A stretch of 64,000 nt of DNA from positions 62,001-126,000 of the forward strand of contig MCFL01000056.1 of NCBI GenBank assembly GCA_002102555.1, given 5' to 3'. A model generated the notes under the pieces. That model saw only the letters and a list, made by a program, of their open reading frames with translations, made no database searches and was not told the origin of the DNA. A program made the translations under genes and the position numbers. This DNA is from Catenaria anguillulae PL171 (Eukaryota; Blastocladiomycota; Blastocladiomycetes; Blastocladiales; Catenariaceae). Below, in pieces: positions 33,736-43,983 of this stretch. The stretch's first letter is position 1. Every line of letters begins with the position of its first letter.

Positions 33736-36476
33736 ATGATCGCCAACGCAGTATCGGCCGGGCACGCACTCCCTCCCGCCCACATCGACATGCATCCTCA
33801 CATACCCACGGCAATGACGGTCCTTGCGCCTCCCGATACCACCGGGAACCCGCACGCACCGGCTTCCGCTCCCGCCGTCGCTGGCTCTGCCGCCAGACGT
33901 CGCGCCAGCGGCCCTCATCCAGAGCAACCGTCCAGATCCGGATCCGGATCCGAGTCGCTCTCAGCGTTCCCCTCGCTGCCGCCCACACCTGCCGCACCCC
34001 GGCCCTCAAACACCTCAAGGTCCCCCTTCCCGCTCGTCGAAATCCACGTCGCGCGCTTTGGGTCGCACGCCGCGTATGCTCGCGCGACGGCGTTTGCCTC
34101 CATTGGCATGTACTCGAGCGTACCCACCCGCTTGCCCGTCACGGCCATGCACCCGGCCTTTGTTCATACTGCCACCGCAACCGCCCCGACGGCCACCAGC
34201 AGCACCAGTGCCGGATCCGGGTCGCCCGCAACGTCCACTTCCTCGCTCAAGATTATCACCAGCACCACAAGCACCTCGCTCGATGATGGTCCGCAACAGC
34301 AGCAGCCCACGGGTCTGCTCTCGCCCTCCTTCATGCCCATCTCTTGCCACGTCTCGCCCGTCAGACCACTCGACGCACTCTCACTTGCAACGGCCGCCAA
34401 TGCGACAACAACCATTCCTCCAGGAACCGTCAATGACGATGATGGCTCCCACACAGCACCACCTGGTGGCGCCGATCCAGGTTCTCGCTCGTTCGGTGCC
34501 CGTTCGGTCGACATTTCACCGCCAGCCATCACCTCCCCATCAGCCTCGTCCGCGGCCCCACACGTGTCCATGGTTGCGCCGCTCGCTGCAACTGCGCCTG
34601 CATCAGGATCACCCACGATCGTCTACCAACCTCGGGAAGCTTCCCCACCGCCACAACTACAGTCTGCAACTACCACCTCAGCTTCTGCGTCCGTTTCTGC
34701 TTCGGAACAGCCATCCCTCCGCCGCAACTTGTCCTCACCAATGCCCACCCACCGCGCGCTCTCCATTCAGATCGACCGCCCAGCTTCTTCCCTCTCGCTG
34801 CCAATGCGCCCGCAGCAGCAGACTACACCTGCACCCAACACACCTGCATGCAAGCACATTCTGTCCGTTTCCTCCAACAACCACTTGCTGTGCTTGCTCG
34901 CCAGCACCGGCCATTGGAACTCGGTCGAGGTCCCCCTGGGCTCGATTCCGCCCGGTGCACAAGCACTTGCCCTGCACGCGTCCGAGCGCGCAACGGCCTT
35001 CAACTTTGCCGATGTGGTTGCCGGAAAACTGAAAAGCGCGCGGGGCAGCAAGCGTGGTGGGACAAAGGCGGGAGGAGCAAAGAGTAACTTGGTGGTGGCC
35101 GTGACACTCGAGATTCCGCCCGCGGACGACAACGGCAAGCCTTCATATGCCTTGCATATTTACGGCGCAAACACCCCCGGCAGCACGCTGGAAAGGCGCT
35201 TGTTTGGGCTGGCAGCCGACGTACAGGTGATTCCCGTCGAGTATCGTCCGTTGCAGATCCAGCATGTCGAGTGCGTCTCCTTGTTGTTTGCTGCTCTTTC
35301 AAGGGGACGAGGGTGGTTGACTGATTCCCATGTTCGCGTGAATTTGCCAGGATTCATCTCGAAGGCTTTGAACCCAATGCACTGCTTGTCACGGATCAAG
35401 ATGGGCCCATCCACATTTATGCAGAGGTGTGTACACGGCTGCGTTTTCTTGTGGTATCCGACCACTGACAATCAATGTTTCCGGCTTGCAGTCCCTGTCC
35501 CCCCGTACATTTCAGCAAGTCGCCCTTGACCGTGTATTTGACAACTTTCCGCAAATCAACTCAAAGTACGAATCACCCTAACGCTTGTGGGGAAACTTGT
35601 CGCGACTCTAACTTTATCTTGCTCGCCGATTGTTTAGCGTCAGCCGGGTCAACATTCACGACTCGGACACGACGAGATACCTCGGGCTTGGGTATGCATC
35701 GGGCGAACTTGTCCTGATTGTCGACCACCGCGACCCCGACTCTGGGCTCTTTGGTACGATCCACTCAACTCCTCATCCGTTCTAGGTTGCGCTTACGCGA
35801 CTCTCGATAGACCGTGCCCGCCAGTCCATCCACATTCTCCCGCTCTACTTTACGCCCATCACCGCCATCCACTTTTTCACTGCCCCGCACCTTCCATCCA
35901 CGAGTACCTCGACCCGTCAAACCCCCGGCCTGCACCTCGCCGTCGCCGCGGCATCTGAACCCGCCCTCGTCCTCCCAAACATCCACACGAGCTTACCAGA
36001 GGTTCCACATGCGCTCGAGCTGCCGCACTCGTGCACATACGACACGGTCACGTGCATCACGTCGGAACCCGTGCTGTGGAATGGCAAGTGGCAGTTGCTC
36101 TTGGGCACGTACGGGCAGCGCATCTTGATGTATGACGTTGATCCGGGTGTGAATGGGTTTGAGCTCGTGGGCATCAAGACCATGGCGTACCCCGTGTATA
36201 ACTTGGTGTGGACGGATTTGGATGGCGATGGCGTCAGAGAGTTGGTCGTGGTGAGCATGTATTGCTTGCATGTCCTCCAGGTATGGCGTTTTTTTTTCTG
36301 CTTTTCTTGCATGAATAATGCAGCGGTGGTGATGACTGACGAGCCAAGCCTTGTGAACCTGCCAGTATGATTTTGCGTTGGTGCGGAGCAAGTTGATTGA
36401 ACTCGTGCAGCGACGGCAACTGGCAGAGAGCCATGGCGATGGGGCACACAAACCGCACGTGGAATCGATACATTGA
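33736..36476 (+). CDS. KPTN: Kaptin (KPTN)-like beta-propeller protein
   Basis: Six exons, no frame break: 33736-35270, 35351-35426, 35492-35565, 35638-35753, 35811-36280, 36366-36476. After a long Pro/Ser/Ala-rich N-terminal insertion, segments follow the order of animal kaptin: SYALHIYGANTPGST and EYRPLQIQHVE, then LLVTDQDGPIHIYAE, then FPQINS with RYLGLGYASGELVLIVDHRD, then DTVTCITSEPVLWNGKWQLL and GTYGQRILMYDV, and finally YNLVWTDLDGDGVRELVVVS and LHVLQ, an FG-GAP/DxDGDG-type motif. In animals KPTN is a subunit of KICSTOR, which places GATOR1 on lysosomes for amino-acid control of TORC1, and also binds actin. Function here is inferred. About 790 residues against 436 in human; the excess is the low-complexity N-terminal half. 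Confidence 0.82.
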
Positions 36477-36518
36477 AATGCCATGCCCGTATCCAAATAC
36501 ACACAGAAACCTGGAGGC

Positions 36519-39464
36519 CTACGCATCTGAAAAAACAAACCCAATACTCGCCCCCACACGCTTCACCACGGCCCGCGTGACCCCATCCTTGAACATGCCT
36601 GGACTCACCACGCCCGTGTCGCGCTCGGGCGCAATGTGCCGCCACCCGTGCTCGAGCACCTCACTGCCATCCATGCTACACGTGCACGCGAGCGCATCGT
36701 GCAGGGCACAGTCCGTGTCCTTGTTGAGCGCAAACAAGTGGGCCATGTCCTCGGCAGAGAAGGTGTCGCCTGCCTCGGCCATGGCGCCGTCCACAATGTG
36801 GGTGGAGAGGGACAGTTTGTTGATTTGGCGCTGCGCCATGTTTTCTTCGAGCGAGCCGATCACCAGCAGCCGGTAAATGTGTACGGGGCGCAGCTGGCCG
36901 TCTCGCTGTGTGCGAACAGACAAGCACACAGTCAGACGAGGTTGACAAGAAACAGGCGAGACGCATACATGTACATACCCAAACTCGAGCCTTGCTCTGC
37001 TGGCAAATGGCAGGATTCCAGTCAATGTCGGTGAGAACCAACCTCGAAGCGCCGACCAAATTGAGCCCCACACCGCCCGCCTTTGCACTCAACAGAAACA
37101 CGCGCGACGGATGTGTTGGCTGATTGAAGGCATTGACCAAGTCTTGACGCTTCTCGACCGACGTGGACCCGTCAAGCCGGACCCAATTCACCTCGAGCGA
37201 CTCGCACAGCGCCTGCAACTCGTCGAGCGTGCTCGTTGAATTGCTCACCAGCACCACCTTTTCCTGCGTCTCTGCCAAGACCACCTCGAGCAAAACGGAA
37301 ATGAAGTGATATTTTGCGGAACATTCGCCACTCGACTGGAGTCGGCCGTCGGCATTGGCATCGGCCGCAACGGGCGGCTGCATCCAATTGCACACCTTTT
37401 TCAGCTTGGCGATCCACGGCAGCGCCTGCGTGTCTCCCCGCTCAACTGCCTTTGCGACCTCCTCAATCACACTCTCATACGCCCTCGCTTGCTCGCTCGT
37501 CGGCCGACAAAACACAATCATCTCCGACTTTGGCGGCAAGTACTCGCGATTGACATCTGCCAGCCGCCGAATCACAAACAAGTCACACACGCTCGACAGG
37601 GCTCTGGCACGCTGCATGGCCAGCTCGCGCTCGGCGCGTGTAGCCGTGGGCTGCCGCCCAGCAACAATGGGCGACTCGTAAACTGCGCGAAACTCGGCTG
37701 CAGTGCCCAGCATGCCCGGATTCACGTAATCGACCATGGCAAAGTACTCCATGAGGTCGTTTTGCAGGGGTGTTCCCGACAACACCACGCGACGCTTGGT
37801 TGAGATCAGCCCAAGCGCCTCGCTCGTCTTGGCCGTTGCGTTCTTGAGCCGGTGGCCTTCGTCGCACACCACGAGGCCAAAGTTGCATTGCGCAACAATC
37901 GATTGCAACATGCGCAAGCGCTCGTAGCCCACAATCATGACGCGTGACGCCTTGCCGGAGAGAAAGTGGTTGATGTCGGTAGAGGCAGTCACGGGAAACG
38001 TGGCCAGGCGTTCGTCGCCCAGCCACTTTTTGATTTCCTTTGCCCAGTTGGCGACAAGTGAGGCCGGGCACACGACGAGTGCGCGGCCAATGGCACGCGA
38101 CCGCCCGTGTGGGTGTTGGTCTATGTGGATTACGTACACTATAGCGTCAGTTGGGCCATGGACAAGAGAGCGAGACGGACGGAGCACGTACGGAGCAGGG
38201 TCCAAATCAGGGTAATGGCCATGAGCGTTTTGCCCAATCCAGGGTCGTCGGCCAAGATCTGTGTTTTACATCACACTCGATTGTCAGCTCATTCGTTTTC
38301 ATGCGCCGGATTTTTCAACTGGATGGAGCGTACCGATCCATGGACAGTCTGTCCCGATTGCTGTTCCGTCTTGTACCCCATGACACACTCGTACATGAAT
38401 CTGACGCCCTCGCGCTGATGCGGGCGCAGCTTGCCCGCCAGGATCGGATCCACAACAACGTCCACAACTGGCGGCGCATCCTCGTCGAGCAGAGAGATTG
38501 GAGGGCGCGGCAAAACAAATGCGTTGGGAGTCGAGGGGTTGTGCATAGGCGTCAGTTCCGTACTGATGGATTTGCGGGCGGCAGATGGGATCGACGCAGG
38601 CGTGGAGCGGAGCGGCGGGCGGTAGGATGACGAGACGGATGTGGAGGGTGCTGGGGCGGTTGTAGGTTTGACAGGGGAGGGTGTTGGGTCGGGCTGGACA
38701 GTTGGTGCCGAGGACAACACATCGGTGACCTGCGAAGCAAGCAAAGCAATTGTGAGGTGCTTGAGAACGGGTAAACCGGCAACGAAAGCGCCAAAGAGCT
38801 GGACCCACCTCGACTTCGAATTGGCCCAGAGTAATCATCAATCCAATTTCGATCGGCTCATTTGGCAGTCGTCCTCGAGTCACACTGCACGAAACGATAG
38901 GCCCATCGGTCAAACAATGTGAACCAAGCGGAGCATGTACCAACCGAAGAACGTACTCTCGACCGTTTGCATCCTTGAGTGTACATGTCGTGCCGACGAC
39001 CAAGTGCCCGTCTCCGTCCCAGGACTTGTGCTTTTTGTTTGTGCGCCGGCGCCATAACACAGCATAGTGCGTTGATGCGGAAGATGAGGACGCAGATGGA
39101 GTCGCGGGAGGTGTTGTGCGAATGCGCTTGGTCGGGACAGGCGAGACAAAGGTGGATGTTGAGGGACACTTGCGGCCAATTCCGGTACGTGCGACCGGGG
39201 CACTTGAGGGGAGGAGGAGGAAGGTGTTGGCAACGGGCCCAGTGATGGATCTGGGCTTGCTTGCGATTGCGACGGCCGACCTTCCATGTCCCCGTGGTTT
39301 GTGGAAGAGGATTCGGTCAGCTCGACATTGTCTGGACTGTCTGGGTGCGCCTTGGGCTTGGAGGCCTTGGCCGGAGTCTTGAAAGCACGGACCCCGCCAG
39401 AAGATGTGCGGCTGAGGCCGCTGGCCGTACCACCGGCAGCCGACGGAGCGTTGCGACGAAGCAT
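36519..39464 (-). CDS. RDH54: RDH54/RAD54B-type Swi2/Snf2 DNA translocase
   Basis: Homologous-recombination motor that removes and remodels Rad51/Dmc1 on DNA. Start ATG 39464 (MLRRNAPSAAGGTASG). The N-terminal domain has YAVLWRRRTNKKHKSWDGDG and REYVLRLVHAPLG, as in RAD54B; a one-base break lies near 39220. Intron from 38804; LRPHQREGVRFMYECVMGYK; intron about 38260-38325; Walker A LADDPGLGKTLMAITLIWTL; then RALVVCPASLVANWAKEIKK, VVCDEGHRLKN (motif II), VVLSGTPLQND, VVLVSNSTSTLDELQ, FLLSAKAGGVGLNLVGASRL and WNPAICQQSKARVWRDGQLR, with the last intron between VW and RDGQ. The C-terminus (MAQRQINKLSLS, DMAHLFAL) is typical. The P-loop has DP where most relatives have EM. 3' end only 42 bp from that of kaptin. 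Confidence 0.92.
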
Positions 39465-39891
39465 GATCACGGGGGTTGCGGTTCAAAGGGGGTTGACTCA
39501 AGTCGGTCAACCAAGCTTTCACTGAGTGGATTGCATAGGGTTACTGTGAGCCAGTCCTTGCGGGCTGGTGCTGGTGGTGCAGAGTGGTCCAGCGTTAGCC
39601 CACCGCGAACCGCTAACCTCGAACAGGCCGAGTGAGTCACTTGAGTTGTCCCTCATCATGATTCATGATCCACGTCGTGTCGTCGTCTGTTGTCGTGGTC
39701 GTGTGGTGACTGGTGAGACATGACATGGCAGCAGGCAGAACGCAGCACGCAGCACGGTTTCCGTGGTGAGACACTTGGCGGATCATGGATGGACTCACGA
39801 TTATACCGCTGTCAATAGCGCACACTGGCACACAACTGACACACTCGCCCTTCGACTTGCCTCGACCAGCACGCACCGCGCTCGCTGCATC
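39465..39891. promoter_or_regulatory. Shared divergent promoter of RDH54 and the Zip3-like gene
   Basis: 427 bp between oppositely oriented ATGs of two recombination genes. A plus-strand open frame reaches left to 39763 but has no ATG advantage over 39892 and no conserved motif. No clear known meiotic control element was seen. Confidence 0.4.
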
Positions 39892-41049
39892 ATGTCCTCT
39901 CAGGCTGCCGCCCACTCTCATGCCGCTCACTCCAACGCAAACTCGTCCGCCGCCACGGTCGCCGACGAACTCGAGTGGATCCACTGCAACGCATGCTACT
40001 GCGACCTCTGGACCGCCCCAAACTCCTCCTCTCCAGAGTCCACCACGGGCACCAACAGCACCACGTCCGGCCTTGTCCGCTTTGCCTTCACACAATGTAC
40101 CCACGTTCTGTGCGCCTCGTGCCTGAGCCAGGCGTCCAATCCGGCCGTCCCTGGCTTCATCCAATGCCCAATCTGCCACCAAGTCGGTCAGTACAATCCG
40201 CTCACGTCGCCCGACGGGTCATCCATCAACCCAGACTTGGCTCAATTGTTTTCGCCAATGCTCCCACAATGGTCGCAAATGCTCTCAGCAGCCGAGTTTC
40301 GCCAGCGAAATATTGACGCATTAATTCGCTTCCTCAAGGACAAGCTCCATTTGCAGCGCCAAGGCATCGAGCGCGCCGCAAAGGAACTCAAGTCCATGCG
40401 CCAGTTGCAGGCACAGTACCAGGCTGTGGTTGAGGAGAACCAGGCGCTCAGGATGCAGCTCGAGCATTACCTTCAACAGCAGCAGCACCAACGACATTCT
40501 CGGCCTGCCCAGCCTCCTCCTCCTCCTCAGCCAACGCTACTCATGCACGCTCCCGCCCTGCTGCCCTCACGTCATCATTCCACAACGACTTCTTCACTGC
40601 AACGATCCCACACTTCCGCATCCGGTGCCTCGCTCCAGCGGCCGCCCACAACCTCTGCAACACGCACATCGTCATCTATGTCGCATCCAGTCACTTGTCA
40701 CCAACGGTCCTTTTCGCGCGCGCCCTCTGTCCAACCACAAGCTCCAAGTACCCGTTCGAGCCATGGAGGCGGCGGTAGCAGCAACCGGTTGTCCCTGTCA
40801 CGCGCGACCACGAGCGGCCACCAAAATGCCGTCACTCCCACAAAGGCCATGGCAAGGGCACCTCGGTCACCATCCGGCGCATCGCAAGTCAGTTACTCGA
40901 GCGGCGCACGCGTGAGCACACGCCAGGACTTGGGCAGTGCTGGGTACTTGCGACGTGCGACGTCCACCATGACTGCTTCAGGCAGAGGAGGAGGAGCTAG
41001 CGGAAGCCGTGGGGTGCGCGAGTTGCGATCGCAGTTGAGGGGACGGTAA
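39892..41049 (+). CDS. Zip3/RNF212/HEI10-type RING protein (crossover factor)
   Basis: Start chosen at ATG 39892 (MSSQAAAHSHAAHS). A variant RING finger is visible: IHCNACY, then FTQCTHVLCASCLSQ, then IQCPICHQVGQ (Cys/His spacing of a RING with a 40-residue insertion before CTH). It is followed by INPDLAQLFSPMLPQW and AEFRQRNIDALIRFLKDKLH and a coiled coil (KELKSMRQLQAQYQAVVEEN), then a Ser/Thr/Arg-rich tail ending RELRSQLRGR. This order, RING then 'AQLFSP' segment then coiled coil then basic Ser-rich tail, is that of the meiotic SUMO/ubiquitin E3 family Zip3, RNF212 and HEI10, which selects crossover sites on the synaptonemal complex. Single exon, 385 residues, no frame break. Divergent from RDH54. 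Confidence 0.75.
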   Translation: MSSQAAAHSHAAHSNANSSAATVADELEWIHCNACYCDLWTAPNSSSPESTTGTNSTTSGLVRFAFTQCTHVLCASCLSQASNPAVPGFIQCPICHQVGQYNPLTSPDGSSINPDLAQLFSPMLPQWSQMLSAAEFRQRNIDALIRFLKDKLHLQRQGIERAAKELKSMRQLQAQYQAVVEENQALRMQLEHYLQQQQHQRHSRPAQPPPPPQPTLLMHAPALLPSRHHSTTTSSLQRSHTSASGASLQRPPTTSATRTSSSMSHPVTCHQRSFSRAPSVQPQAPSTRSSHGGGGSSNRLSLSRATTSGHQNAVTPTKAMARAPRSPSGASQVSYSSGARVSTRQDLGSAGYLRRATSTMTASGRGGGASGSRGVRELRSQLRGR

Positions 41050-41218
41050 GTTGTGGAAATGGAAGGCAATGACACACTTGTATGGATAATGTGTGGCAGT
41101 AGGAAGTGAAGCGAGGTGGGCGAGCCAACAAGAATATAAATACGACAAGAACACACAAGACCCTCCATGCAAAGAACCAGGTGAAATAGACCTTAGCCAA
41201 CTACAGATTCGATGCCAT

Positions 41219-43044
41219 TCACGACGGGCCAGGCATGCTCCTCGCCCTGGGAACAGAATACTGTGATTGCCTTGACGCCCGCCGACTCCTTTGCGCAGAT
41301 GGCTTTGCCTCCGTTTGTCCCTGCTGCTGTTGCGTAGGTTGCTGTTGCAGAACGGGTTGCTGCGAGACTTCAGTCTGCCTGTGCATCTGTTGCTGCGGCG
41401 CTGATGGTGATGCCTGCTGCCCATTGTAATGCCTCTCCACAGCCTGCCCCTGATGATACACGACTCCCGGCCTGACCACCTGTGCATCACGTATCAAGGC
41501 CTCCTGGTACCGCGTCACGTCTGTCCCGAAATGCCTGGGATCCCTGGCCAACTCCTTCCCATGCTCTGTCGCGGGCCCAAGCTCCGACTGCGACCGCTGC
41601 CTGCGCTGGACCCTGCGCTGGTTCGGCAGCCCAAAGTAAAAACACTCGGGCTGCGGCTGCGGCGGCATGCCATATGCGGTCGGGTACACGACGGGCAGGT
41701 CAAAGCCCGCGGGGCGAACCCCGTCGGCGGCAGCAGCAGAGGCGGATGCGCGGCGTGATCGGCGCGTGGGTTGTACGCCGGGGCCCGAGGTGCCGAGGGT
41801 CAGCGGGCCGCTTTCGGGCTTCACCACGTCTGTGTGGTTGAGCGGGTACCGGGCAGAAGGGTCCATGGGTGCGGAAGGGTTGGCGATAAAGGAGAGACCG
41901 GGTTCGTGTGACTGGTACATTTGCTGTTGCTGGTGGGCGGCAGACAGCATGCGTTGATAGTCAAGCATCGCACGGTATTGTGCTTGAGCAGCAGCCACGG
42001 CAGGGTCGTGGACAGAGAGTGGAGGTTGCGGCAACAGAGAGACGGGCAAGCAGGTACGAATGAGGCCGGTGGTGGGGTCGTAGTTGGGCGCTCCGCCCCC
42101 GCCGGTTCCAAAGTTCTAATACACCACAGGGAAATGTGAGAATACAGGCACAAAGTCAATCGAGACCGGGAGTACGGGGCTTACCATGTTTGGTGGCGGC
42201 CCATCCCATCGCCCATCTGAAAATCTATTCTTGATTCTCGCACTTGCCCTCTGCGATGACGCCGGTGGAATGAGGCCCGACTCGACATGATTCAACTGCT
42301 GCTCCCTTTCCTGCTGCCTCGCCTCCTCCTTTTGCTTGAGTTGCTCACGCATCGCCAGCTGAAGCTCTTGCCGGACCTCGATGGACTTTACGGGCGGCGC
42401 TCGTTGGATCAAGTCGTGTGCAATACGTGCTTTTGGCTGCTCCTGGCCAAAGGGAAAGTAGTTGGATGGCGGCTCGAGGTTGGCACTGGAGGCGCGCGAC
42501 CGGCGGAGGTCACGCTCGGAACGTTGCAGCTGCTCATAGTAGGCTAGAATCGAATCGTCGAAGCCAAGCCTAATGGCTGTCAGAATGAACCAACGCAAAC
42601 ACACGCCAAAGTCCCTGGGAATCAATCCAACACACCTAGCTCTTGTCTCATGCGCTGCTTCTCTTCAACCCGCGTATCCACCATTGCTCCAAACTGACCA
42701 AGCGGCCGTGGTTTCGGCTGCTCACTCGACATGCCCGAATAAAACGAGCTTGGACCTTGAGGAGCGGCATGCTGCTGCGTTATAGACGCGGCAGATGGCG
42801 ACCGCCGAATTTTTGGTGTTCCATCAAAGTTAAACTGAGCAAGGTAGGCCCCTGGCGGTGGACCTGGATCTTGGTGTGTCAAGGCAGACTTGTATCGAAA
42901 CCGTGTTGAGGAGGCCAAGTCGGATGAAGACACGGAGGTCTTGAGTGGGGAGGAGGATGAGCCTGAGGGTTCTCGTGCATATGGGTCTCGCGGTTGCATG
43001 TCATGGCTGAGGATGGACGACATTGTGAAATTGCTCGAGGTCAT
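41219..43044 (-). CDS. Unknown coiled-coil protein, possibly centrosomal or flagellar
   Basis: Start ATG 43044 (MTSSNFTMSSILSHDMQP). Exon 1 ends near 42625 after EKQRMRQELGV; exon 2 covers LGFDDSILAYYEQLQRSERD and a charged helix ELQLAMREQLKQKEEARQQE; intron about 42119-42182 (ATG|GTAAGC...GTATTAG); exon 3 begins NFGTGGGGAPNYDPTTGLIR and goes on as a Gln/Pro/Arg-rich disordered region to 41219. I recognise no family. The short charged helix with basic/Gln repeats and the FGxGGGGAPNYDP motif recall microtubule- or cilium-associated scaffold proteins, but this is only resemblance. The exon 1-2 junction is uncertain. Confidence 0.6.
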
Positions 43045-43983
43045 GAAGCTTGCATGGTCGGCTCATTACGGTCATCTCGGGTATATTTTCCAGGGTTCAT
43101 CAATCCGCCTGACCAAATGTCCGCACCTGTCCGCGTCGAGGCGCACAAAGATAGATAACCCACTCTGTCGTGGCCTCTGGTGCAGAGCGTGAGTAACTGC
43201 ACACGAACACCAGTCTCAAATCGAGGCTATCCCGAGCTCGATCAGTCGTGAAGAAAGTAAAGCGCCATTGGTACAAATGTTACTCCCGGATGGAAACACG
43301 TTCGGGGGAAACGCAGCCGTTGCCAATATACCTGGACCTCCGATCTTTCTGGCGCGCAGATCATTTGGCAACGTCGATCAATTCCGCTTCAAAGCACAAT
43401 CTCATGAGGCAAGTAATGACCTCAACACGGAAGAACAAGCAAGGGAAGAACTTTATGTGTGGAGAGACGCAAAGGAGGGCGCACGGGAAGCACCGTATGT
43501 ATGGACGGCTGCGACCACATGGGGCATGTGCGGCGGCCACGGCATGGGCACTGCGGCGCAAACTCACAAACTCGAATACCTTCTTGAACCAAACAATCAA
43601 CTCCCTCATCAAACTCAATCGAGTCGACAAGAATGTGCACGCAATACAATTTCCTGATGCCTTAGACCTCGTTACACTACTCTACACACGACGCATTCGA
43701 CGCTGACGCCTCGCTGCCGCCTGCCTGCCATCCCAGTTCCTCATCAACAGACGACCTCAGCAACCCAGTTACACCGGGCACGTCGTGCGGTCTTGTGGTG
43801 ACTCTTCGACATTATCCTCCGCAAATAATACCCGCGCTGGCCGCTCCTCCATAATCGCCGCCTCTGTTGCTTTCGCTGGCCATCCACCCGCTCGCACAGC
43901 AATTGATCACACGTGCCAGTTTTTCCCATTCGTTCCCACACACATTCCCGTCCCACCAGTGCTGATCATTACATTAAGCAAGA
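43045..43983. other. Intergenic region between the coiled-coil gene and tyrosinase
   Basis: 939 bp between divergent starts. Open frames at 43248-43706 on the plus strand lack any motif, and their composition (Arg/His/Asn-rich) is not that of the neighbours. No RNA gene was recognised. Confidence 0.4.
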
